The position numbers were made by a program, and so were the translations under genes. From Saprospiraceae bacterium (lineage in GTDB: Bacteria > Bacteroidota > Bacteroidia > Chitinophagales > Saprospiraceae), in the NCBI GenBank assembly GCA_027486765.1, contig JAIXOO010000414.1, positions 1 to 39,522 on the forward strand: a DNA stretch of 39,522 nt, read 5' to 3'. The number at the start of each line of letters is the position of its first letter. Positions within the stretch are counted from its first letter, which is position 1. Shown here piece by piece: positions 17,246 through 26,200 of this stretch. The notes under the pieces are model-generated. The model had not been told where the DNA came from. It saw only the letters and a list, made by a program, of their open reading frames with translations, and ran no database searches.

Positions 17246-17318
17246 GTAGGGACGCACGGCTGTGCGTCTCTGTCTGATTGGCAAATACACAATGAGACGC
17301 ACGGCCGTGCGTCTCTAC
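17246..17318. repeat. Pair of REP-like palindromes
   Basis: 17246-17272 (GTAGGGACGCACGGCTGTGC...) and 17294-17318 (GAGACGCACGGCCGTGCGTC...) are each palindromic and nearly identical, separated by 21 bp. They lie between convergent genes ending at 17212 and 17328. GACGCACGGCCGTGCGTC-type palindromes are a familiar dispersed repeat in many bacterial genomes. Confidence 0.8.
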
Positions 17319-17327
17319 AATCCAGCG

Positions 17328-18170
17328 TTATTTATCGTATTTGTCCAGGTTCAAATTGCGAATGAGCCTGATTAGTTTTTGTCCATAAGTTTTATCCGTT
17401 GCATAACCAGCCCGTTTCAAACCGTAAGCCCAACTCTTGTAATCCTTGCCATACTTTTGCAGGTGCTCATAACGTGGGCTGGACAACAAAATAGAGTGCT
17501 CCTCATAACTTTCCCACGCAGAATCGAATACTCTGAACATGTCGTAAACATCATCGTCGGTGTAGTTGCGGCAGGTGCAACCTTTACATTTGCGCCGGCA
17601 TTTGATGCCAAAATGGTTGTTGGACTCCAGGGCCAGTTTACTTTCCCCAGCATTCGACTCCAATAATCCTTGAGCCAAGGTAATGCTGGCCGGGATGCCG
17701 TAGTTGTTCATTGCCCGAATGGCTGCGGGTGCATACCGATCAATGTAGGCTTGCATGGCCTGGCCTTTTTCAGATAAGTCCCCTCTCCCACCCTTTTTGG
17801 CAGTGAGCGCGGGCGTCAAGTTGGAAACACTAAAGGTCGGTTCTTCTGTTGTTGTGACCTTGCTGCTTGTCTTTGGCAGGTTTGTTGTGACCAATTGACT
17901 GATGTTGATGGCTGGTACAAATACCGCCTGCTGGCTACCCAAATTATTTCCCAAACTGGCGCGGGTTGCCAAGGGTGCCAGCGCCATTATTTTTTCATCG
18001 CTGCCATCCATATTGATTTGCAAGCTGAGGTCTCTTTGAAACAAAAGGTGCCCAGCAAGGTAAAGCAAGATGGCGTTGAACCAATTGCGGTTCACCCACG
18101 CAAATAGTTGATTTTCTTTTAAAAATGTAAGATTTCCTGAATGAGTTGGACGGGTATTGTGCTGCTTCAT
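17328..18170 (-). CDS. GH73-type glucosaminidase, membrane-anchored
   Basis: This is about 280 residues from ATG 18170; ATG 18182 would add four residues. One hydrophobic segment near residues 30-45 (WFNAILLYLAGHLLF) anchors it, and a disordered Thr/Ser/Pro-rich linker runs to about residue 130. The catalytic domain begins YIDRYAPAAIRAMNNYGIPA and has the putative acid E171 in LAQGLLESNAGESKLA. It continues through NNHFGIKCRRKCKGC and ends GLKRAGYATDKTYGQKLIRLI, all typical of mannosyl-glycoprotein endo-N-acetylglucosaminidase family proteins that cut peptidoglycan. It is divergent from the BadF-type sugar kinase, which would fit peptidoglycan turnover and recycling (inference). The promoter at 18195-18225 gives a very short leader and favours ATG 18170. 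Confidence 0.87.
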   Translation of the reverse strand: MKQHNTRPTHSGNLTFLKENQLFAWVNRNWFNAILLYLAGHLLFQRDLSLQINMDGSDEKIMALAPLATRASLGNNLGSQQAVFVPAINISQLVTTNLPKTSSKVTTTEEPTFSVSNLTPALTAKKGGRGDLSEKGQAMQAYIDRYAPAAIRAMNNYGIPASITLAQGLLESNAGESKLALESNNHFGIKCRRKCKGCTCRNYTDDDVYDMFRVFDSAWESYEEHSILLSSPRYEHLQKYGKDYKSWAYGLKRAGYATDKTYGQKLIRLIRNLNLDKYDK

Positions 18171-18194
18171 GGCAATTAACATTTTTTGTGTCAA

Positions 18195-18225
18195 CAAAAT
18201 TAAAACAATTATTGTCTATTGCAAA
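18195..18225 (-). promoter_or_regulatory. Promoter of the glucosaminidase gene (-33 and -7 boxes)
   Basis: On the minus strand, TTTG (18225-18222), a 19-bp spacer and TAATTTTG (18202-18195) match the Bacteroidota -33/-7 pattern. The predicted start is near 18188-18191, about 20 nt before ATG 18170. Confidence 0.55.
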
Positions 18226-18292
18226 TTATTTATAAAACTTTTTGTGGCTTAAAAAAATATTGTCTCAGTTTTACTTAGTGTAGCTTTTACAC

Positions 18293-18300
18293 TACCTTTA
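18293..18300 (+). promoter_or_regulatory. Candidate -7 box for the sugar kinase/pfkA unit
   Basis: TACCTTTA differs from TAnnTTTG only in the last base and lies 45 bp before the start codon. It overlaps ACGAATTATACATTCA (18300-18315), a near copy of 13461-13476. Confidence 0.4.
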
Positions 18301-18345
18301 CGAATTATACATTCAACAAACAGCCTTTAAACCGCTCTGAAACCT

Positions 18346-19206
18346 ATGATCATTGTAGCCGACAGTGGATCGACCAAGACCGATTGGATGCTTTTAACCG
18401 ATGAGGGAGCACTTTTGCTGCACACCATGGGTTTCAATCCCCTTTATCACAGCGAGGATTTGATTTACGAAAAAAGCAAGGAAGAATTGGACAAGCATCA
18501 GGTGGACTTGTCGACCGTTTCAGCCATGTACTATTATGGTACAGCAGTATGGGATCATGCCAAGGCTGAAAAAATCGCCCGCGCCCTCCGTCGTTTGTTT
18601 CCGAATGCACATGTAGAAGTGGAACACGACTTATTGGCTGCGGCCAGATCTACTTGTGGACGTGACCCTGGGATTGCCTGCATCATTGGGACGGGTTCAA
18701 ACACCTGTTTGTTTGACGGCAAAGATGTGACGGACAATGTGACCAACCTCGGCTATTTCGTTGGTGACGAAGGCAGCGGCGCCCATTTGGGCAAAGCATT
18801 GATCAGGGCATATTTTTACCGCGAATTGCCGCCCGATCTTGTAAAAGCATTGGAGACTCAGATTCCGGGTGGGAAAGACGAAATTTTGGACAACATCTAC
18901 AGCAAGCCTCAACCAAATGTATATCTCGCTTCATTCACCAAATTTTTGGGCGAGTTTCGAAACCACTTTTTTATCCAAAAACTCATTTACCAATCCTTTG
19001 CGGAGTTCATTGATCGCAATGTGCGCAAGTACCCAGGCCACCTCAACTTACCGATCCATTTCATTGGTTCGGTAGCTTACTACTTTCAGGATATTGTAAA
19101 AATTATTCTGGAAGAACGTGGAATGAAGCCGGGAGTGTTTATCTTGAAGCCCATTGACACATTGGTGCAATTCCATCGCGCTCACGAACTGAGCGGCAAC
19201 GCATAG
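18346..19206 (+). CDS. BadF/BadG-family (N-acetylglucosamine kinase-like) sugar kinase
   Basis: This 286-residue protein is of the ASKHA fold. The phosphate-1 loop is ADSGSTKTDWML at the N-terminus, the phosphate-2 loop is IIGTGSNTCLFDG near residues 115-128, and NLGYFVGDEGSGAHLGKALI follows, as in eukaryotic-type N-acetylglucosamine kinases. The short length and the GDEGSG motif point to an amino-sugar kinase rather than the 2-hydroxyacyl-dehydratase activator branch of the family. It lies 34 bp upstream of pfkA in the same direction, so the unit probably feeds phosphorylated sugars into glycolysis. The exact substrate (GlcNAc, GlcN or MurNAc) cannot be read from sequence. Confidence 0.85.
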   Translation: MIIVADSGSTKTDWMLLTDEGALLLHTMGFNPLYHSEDLIYEKSKEELDKHQVDLSTVSAMYYYGTAVWDHAKAEKIARALRRLFPNAHVEVEHDLLAAARSTCGRDPGIACIIGTGSNTCLFDGKDVTDNVTNLGYFVGDEGSGAHLGKALIRAYFYRELPPDLVKALETQIPGGKDEILDNIYSKPQPNVYLASFTKFLGEFRNHFFIQKLIYQSFAEFIDRNVRKYPGHLNLPIHFIGSVAYYFQDIVKIILEERGMKPGVFILKPIDTLVQFHRAHELSGNA

Positions 19207-19240
19207 GACAAACGGATAACCCAACAAGTAGTTACAAGTG

Positions 19241-20227
19241 ATGAAAACAGACATTAAACGCATTGCCGTTTTCACTTCGGGAGGAGATGCTCCGGGGATG
19301 AACGCGGCTATTCGTGCAGTGGTTCGTACCGCCTCCTTCCACGACTTACATGTTTATGGTATTTCTCGTGGTTATGAAGGCATGATTGATGGCGATTTTA
19401 AACGCTTGGAACGCAAAGACGTTGCCAACATTATCCACCGGGGAGGAACCATTCTCAAAACGGCGCGGAGCAAACGTTTTATGACTCCAGAGGGTCGCAA
19501 AGCCGCTTACGAGTCGCTGCGTGCATTCGACATTGATGCTTGCATCGCTATTGGTGGCAATGGTACTTTTACTGGTGCCAATATTTTTGCTCAGGAGCAT
19601 AGCATTCCAATCATTGGTTTGCCCGGAACCATCGACAATGATTTGTACGGAACCGACTACACCATTGGTTTTGATACCGCTGTAAACACTGCCATTGAGG
19701 CTGTTGATAAAATTCGAGATACTGCCGACTCCCACGATCGGGTATTTTTTGTGGAGGTTATGGGCCGTCATGCGGGCTATATTGCGCTACATACAGGTAT
19801 TGGTAGTGGTGCAGAAAGTGTAGTGACTCCCGAAATCAATGTTAGCATCGAAGACGTGGTCGGGGTTCTCCAACGCAGTGCGAAACGCAAAAAACTATTT
19901 AGCTTGATCATTGTTGCTGAGGGCAGCACCCTGGGGAGTGCCAATGAGATTGCCAACAAGGTCAACGAAAGACTGCCTGGTGCATTCGACATCCGGGTAG
20001 CGGTGATCGGCCACTTGCAACGTGGGGGAGCACCCAGCCACCTCGATCGGATGTTGGCCAGCCGCATGGGCCACGCCGCCGTAGAGGGCTTGGTACAAGG
20101 CAAAGCGGATGTGATGGCAGGTATTGTCAACGATGAGATTGTTTATACACCTTTCTATGATTCCATTTTTACCGAAAAAACCATTAACAATCAATTGATT
20201 AAAATGGCAGGTATCTTGGCAATGTAG
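19241..20227 (+). CDS. pfkA: 6-phosphofructokinase
   Basis: This 328-residue enzyme phosphorylates fructose 6-phosphate to the 1,6-bisphosphate, the committed step of glycolysis. Seen motifs are TSGGDAPGMNAAIRAVVR (nucleotide loop), GLPGTIDNDLYGTDYTIGFDTA (catalytic Asp) and EVMGRHAGYIALH (substrate binding). Where E. coli PfkA has GGDGS, this protein reads GGNGT: N107 replaces the Mg-ATP-contacting Asp. The following Gly, a marker of ATP rather than pyrophosphate use, is retained. The ATG at 19241 is preferred to the adjacent GTG at 19238. It sits downstream of the sugar kinase and ends in a strong terminator. Confidence 0.94.
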   Translation: MKTDIKRIAVFTSGGDAPGMNAAIRAVVRTASFHDLHVYGISRGYEGMIDGDFKRLERKDVANIIHRGGTILKTARSKRFMTPEGRKAAYESLRAFDIDACIAIGGNGTFTGANIFAQEHSIPIIGLPGTIDNDLYGTDYTIGFDTAVNTAIEAVDKIRDTADSHDRVFFVEVMGRHAGYIALHTGIGSGAESVVTPEINVSIEDVVGVLQRSAKRKKLFSLIIVAEGSTLGSANEIANKVNERLPGAFDIRVAVIGHLQRGGAPSHLDRMLASRMGHAAVEGLVQGKADVMAGIVNDEIVYTPFYDSIFTEKTINNQLIKMAGILAM

Positions 20228-20240
20228 GATGGCATGAACA

Positions 20241-20289
20241 AAAAAAAGAGTCCCTCAAGGTTGGTCAACTTTGAGGGACTCTTTTTTTT
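20241..20289. terminator. Strong two-way terminator between pfkA and the giant T9SS cargo gene
   Basis: AAAAAAAGAGTCCCTCAA (from 20241) pairs with TTGAGGGACTCTTTTTTT (to 20288) around a tiny loop. Both flanks are A/T tracts, so each strand reads as a hairpin followed by U's. It lies 14 bp after the pfkA stop and just before the convergent gene end at 20296. Confidence 0.92.
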
Positions 20290-20295
20290 ATGCTA

Positions 20296-23200
20296 TCATT
20301 CCGTCCTGGTTACGATTAGTTTTTTGCTGAGCATTTTTGCATTGGGCAACAGCATACTAAACGTATACATCCCGTTCGATAAGTTGGACAAGGAGATTTT
20401 GGTAAAAACACTATTCAATTGTTGCTTCATGACTACTCTTCCGTAGGCATCAATGACCACCAACTGAATCTCCTGCTGTTTTACATCCACTGCATCTAGT
20501 ACAATATTGACCACATCTTGAGCTGGATTTGGATACAACTCCATTTTGGGGATCATAGATGCTGCCTGTTGATCGAGCTGGGGGTTCGTGGGCGCGAGTG
20601 CCAGATCCGGTGCTATCAGGCTTGCAACGGCGGCTTGGTTAATGACTACCGTCTGGATGCCACCACTCCCATCAATGGTTACAGTTGCACTTCTGGCTCC
20701 GGCTGTATTCGCCTGGATAAACAGCGACAAACTAGCATTTCCAAGCCCTTCGGCCGCAGCGGGTAATACCCAACTTGCATTGTCAGATACCGACCAACAG
20801 CCATTGGAAGTAATGTTGATCAAAGCACTAGATGCTGCGGCATTGGCATTGATCGTGCTTGGAGAAGCCCCTAGGCTTGAGCCAGTTCCTGCATTTTGAG
20901 TGACCACCACCTTTTGAATGATTCCAGCTCCACTAAAAGTCAGCGTATCTATTCGGGAGACTGCATTCTGGTTCTGCTGGTAGTATATGACACTGGTGGC
21001 ATTTCCACTACCATTGTTCCCAGCAGGCATCATCCAAGCACCGGAAGAAATCAAAGTCCAGGCGATATTCGAACGCACAATGACCTGGAAAGTGTCAGAT
21101 CCTGCCGGAATGGTTTTGCTGCTTGGGCTAACGGTCAGGAAGTTGGCCGTAGGTGCAGCTTGGGTCACGGTTACGGTTCTGGTAATTCCACTTCCACTAA
21201 ACGTCAGGGTTCCTGTTCTGGCAACCCCGGCATTTGCGGTATAACTTGCCGTTACGGTTCCATTGTTGCTACCGGATGTTGGGCTTGCGCTTAGCCAATT
21301 CGCGTTTGAACTGACCGTCCAGGCGATATTTGCGCTTACTGTAATGCCAAAATTGCCAGCATTTGCAGCCACAGATTGGCTCGTTGGCGTTACCGTCAAA
21401 CTTGCGGCGGCTGCCTGAGTTACGGTAATACTGGTTGAGGCACCTCCCCCACTTAAAGTGACTACCCCAGTTCGCTCAGCGCCAGTATTGGCGGTGTGAT
21501 TCAGACTCACGGAACCATTGCCAGTACCTGAGTTTGGGCTCATGCTCAACCATGTAGCGTTGGAACTTGCGGTCCAAGGAACATTGGCGGTTACAGAGGC
21601 GACAAAACTACCCGCAGCATTGGCAACCGATCTTGTACTTGGGCTAATGCTTAATATCGGAGCTGTATTTGTGGCTTGAGTAACTGTTACGGTTCTGGTC
21701 TCAAAACTGGAGGAAATGGTGATGACTCCGGTACGGATTGCACCCGCATTGGCTGCATGGGTAACTGTAACGGTTCCATTTCCAAAACCAGAAAACTGGT
21801 TTGTGGAAAGCCAGCTCGCACCACTGCTAATGCTCCAGGTTGAAAATGAAGATGTATTGATATTTATTGTAAAACTCCCCGTGGATGCTGGAGCTGCATA
21901 GGTTTCTGGGCTTACATAGAAAGCTCGTCCATCAGCCTGACTTACCGTGACTGTTTGAGTAAGTCCACCACCTGAAAAAGTAAGCGTTCCGGTCCTTGCA
22001 GCACCTGTATTGGCAGCATAACTTGCGGTCACTGTGCGGTTATTGCTTCCTGATGTTGGGCTGGTGGTCAACCATGCTGCATTAGAACTGATCGTCCAAG
22101 CAATGTTGGAACTTACCGTGATACTGAAACTGCCCGCTGCTATGGCTACTGATTGTGTCGTTGGTGTCACACTAAGCGAGGCTGCTGCTGCTTGGGTGAT
22201 CGTAGCAGTACGGGTAATGCCACCACCGGTAAAGGTCAAGGTTCCGGTTCGTACTGCACCTGTATTGGCGGTAAAGCTCGCTGTAACCGTGCCATTGTTG
22301 CTACCTGAACTTGGATTGGGAGTTAACCAATTGGCATTGGAGCTTACTGTCCAGGCTACATTGGATGTTACATTGATATTGGCACTACCCGCCGAACTGC
22401 TAACAGATTGACTCGATGGTGCTACGGTCAGGTTGGCAGCAGCAGCTTGGGTTACGGTAACTGTTTGGGTAATGCCACTACCACTAAACGTGAGGATCCC
22501 AGTGCGGGTGGCACCTGTGTTGGTTGTATAGTTTGCCGCAACACTAGCGTTGCCGCTGCCTGAGCTTGGGCTGGTAGTCAACCACGCTGCGTTAGAGCTG
22601 ACACTCCAGGCAATATTGGACGCAACAGTGGCGCTAAAACTACCTGCTGCATTTCCCACGGACTGAGTAGTGGGGGTTACGACCAGCGAATTTGCGGCGG
22701 CAGCGTCTTGGGTGATGGTAGTCGTACTGGTAAGCCCACCACCGGTGAAAGTCAAGGTTCCAGTTCTGGCTACCCCAGCATTTGCAGTGTAACTTGCTGT
22801 AACGGTTCCATTGTTGCTGCCAGATGTTGGGCTTGCTGTTAGCCAGGCTACACTGGAACTTACCGTCCAGGCTACATTGGAAGTTACAGTGACGTTGGTA
22901 CTTCCTGCTGAAGCACCTACGGATTGACTCGTAGGGGCTACGGTTAGATTGGACACCTCAGCCTGGTTAACTGTCACTGTTTGGGTGATCCCACTACCTG
23001 TGAAAGTCAAAGTTCCAGTGCGTGCTGTACCTGTGTTGGCTGTATAATTTACCGAAACACTAGCATTGCCGCTACCTGAGCTTGGGTTGATAGTCAACCA
23101 CGCTGCGTTAGAGCTGACACTCCAGGCAATATTGGACGCAACAGTGGCGCTAAAACTACCTGATGCATTTCCCACGGACTGAGTAGTGGGGGTTACGACC

Positions 23201-26200
23201 AGCGAATTTGCAACGGCAGCGGCTTGGGTGATGGTAGTCGTACGGGTAATCCCACCACCTGTGAAAGTCAACGTTCCAGTGCGTGCTGCACCTGTGTTGG
23301 CCGTAAAGCTCGCGGTAACCATCCCATTGTTGCTGCCTGAACTTGGGCTAGGTGTAAGCCAAGCCGCGTTAGAGCTTACGGTCCAGGCGATGTTGGAGCT
23401 TACTGTGATATCAAAATTACCCGCATTTACAGCTACAGATTGACTCGTTGGGGTTACGGTCAAACTTGCAGCAGCAGCTTGGGTGACAGTAATTGTTGTT
23501 GATGCACCTCCACCACTTAAAGTAACTACCCCGCTTCGTGCAACACCACTGTTTGCGGAGTGATTCAGGGTGACGGAGCCATTGCCAGTCCCAGAACTGG
23601 GGCTGATGCTCAGCCAATTTGCATTGGAGCTTGAAGTCCAAGCAACATTGGCAGTGACCGAGGCAACGAAGCTACCTGCTGTATTTGCGACGGATGATGA
23701 GCTCGGGCTAATGGTCAGAATTGGGGCGACATTCGCTGCTTGTGTAATTGTGACAGTTCTGGATTCGAGACCAGAAGAAATGGTGATGACGCCAGTTCGG
23801 GTTGAACCAGCATTCGCTGCATAGGTAACGGTAACACTTCCATTGCCAAAACCTGAAGACAGGTTCACGGAAAGCCAGTTTGAATTATTATTAACCATCC
23901 AGCTTGAGAAAGAAGAGGAATTTACATTAAAAGTAAAACTCCCCGAGGAGGCTGGAGCTGCATAAGTCTCCGGGCTAACCCAAAAAGTTCGCCCATCGGC
24001 CTGGCTAACCGTAACAGTTTGAGTAAGTCCTGCACCCGAAAAAGTGAGGGTTCCGGTTCTGGCTGCGTCCGTATTGGCCGCATAATTTGCGGTCACTGTA
24101 CTGTTGTTGCTTCCTGAACTTGAGCCGGTCGTCAACCATGCGGCATCAGAGCTGATCGTCCAAGCGATATTGGAACTTACTGTGATACTGAAACTGCCTG
24201 CTGCGGTGCCCACCGATTGGGTTATTGGTGTTACACTGAGCGAGGGTGGCGCTGCTTGGGTGATGGTAGCTGTACGGGTTATGCCACCACCGGTAAAGGT
24301 CAATGTTCCCGTGCGTGCAGCACCTGTGTTGGCGGTAAAGCTTGCCACAACGGTCCCATTGTTGCTACCAGAACTTGGGCTAGGAGTAAGCCATGCTGCA
24401 TTGGAACTCACAGTCCAGGCTATGTTAGCTGTTACGGTGACATTTGCGCTACCTGCCGCAGCACTTACGGATTGATTCGAAGGGGCTACGGTAAGGCTGG
24501 CCGCCGCCGCCTGGGTTACCGTCACTGTTTGGGTTAGCCCACTACCGCTAAACGTCAAGATACCGGTGCGCTCTGCTCCGGTGTTGGCCGAATAGCTGGC
24601 ACTTACACTGCCATCGCCAGCACCGGAAGTTGGGCTTGCTGTTAACCAGGCCGCATTGGAACTGACACTCCAGGCGATATTGGAAGTCACCGTTACAGGA
24701 AAATTACCTGCTGTAGCTGCAACACTCTGCGTGGTTGGCGATACGGTCAATGCGGGATTAGCAGTCGTATACAATGGCGACTCCCAGAGGCCTCGACCAT
24801 AAGTTGCCGCCAGAATTTTGTTGGTGTTGTACTTGATCTCCAATTCAAAAATTTCCACATTGGGCAAGTCTGAATTGAACAGAGACCAGTCACTCATGCT
24901 GTTGTCCCGATAAAAAACGCCAGCATCCATCCCAAGGTAAAGTGCACCATTGCTGCCAGTTTGGTAAACGATACAGTTGGCTGGCAAATTTGGCAGGGTA
25001 CCGGTGATGTTGGTCCAGGTGCTGCCACCATTGGTAGAGCGATACACCTTACTCCCAGAAGTATAATTCGAGTAGGTAATGTAGATGATGTTGGGATCGG
25101 TAGGGTTGATGCTCAACCAGGTGATGCGATCATTGATGGGAGTCGTCATTTTGGTCCAGCTGGTTCCGCCATTGGTCGTCCGGTAAATTTCTTTAGTCCA
25201 ATAATAACCAGTAACAAAGTAGATGTAGCTGGAATTAGAAGGGGCTACAGCAATGTTGTCAACATCATAGGTCAAAGACAAGGTGCTGGAAATTTTAGTC
25301 CATGCAGTGCCTTGGTTCGTTGACTTATAAACCGCCCTGTTGGTACCAAAGTAAATGGTCTGGTTGTTATTGGGGTCAATTACAATGGGTGAAATCCAAG
25401 CCCCTGAAGCATTCCCATTTTCAGGAATAATGTCCGTCCAGGTGCTGCCACCATTGGTTGAACGTTGCAGTCCGCCATTCTGGTACTCCCCATACAGGAC
25501 GCTTGCATTGGTTGGATTAATAGCACAATCCATTCCATCTCCGCCGATCACATCAGTCCAGGTTCCAGTGGTGCCCCGCAATTTGGTGCCATTATCCTGC
25601 AAACCAGCGATGGTTTTGGTGTCCAATTGTGACACCCCGATGCGGTAAATTTGACTAATGGTCATGCCATTTGATAAATCAGTCCAGCTTGACCCTCCGT
25701 TTGTCGTTTTGTAGATCCCCCCGTCGTTGCACTGAAATAAAGTGCTGTTGTTTTGAAAAGCCAAATCGTGTTTATCGGCATGTACCGCAGGGACAGCCTG
25801 CGTCTCGGGGTACCACATGGTGTTGATCGCCCAGCTGGTGCCTCCATTGGTAGATTTCCAGGTATTGATTCCCCCTACATAAATGGTATTGGCATTGGTA
25901 GGGTCAATGGCCAGCGACAAGTCGTACCAGCCTTGGCCTGAACCACCGCTTCCGTTGCTTTCCCACCCAAGGATATTGGGGGTACTGGAGCGCAAAGTAT
26001 AATTCAATCCACCATCGGTGGATGAATAAAAGCCTAAAAAACTATAGTCCGAGGATTTTGTGGCCAAAACACCAACAAAATCGGGATTGGCAGGAGTGAT
26101 AGCGATGGACGTACGCCCAGATCCCGTGATAGTCGACCGTACCGTCCAGGTAACGCCTTCGTCGGTAGAAATATAAACGCTGCTGGCACTGCTTGCAAAA

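Noticed and set aside
20620-24780. Tandem repeats considered as a CRISPR or minisatellite array
   Set aside because: The period is 258 bp, always in frame, and each unit encodes a BACON domain; there are no short repeats with unique spacers.
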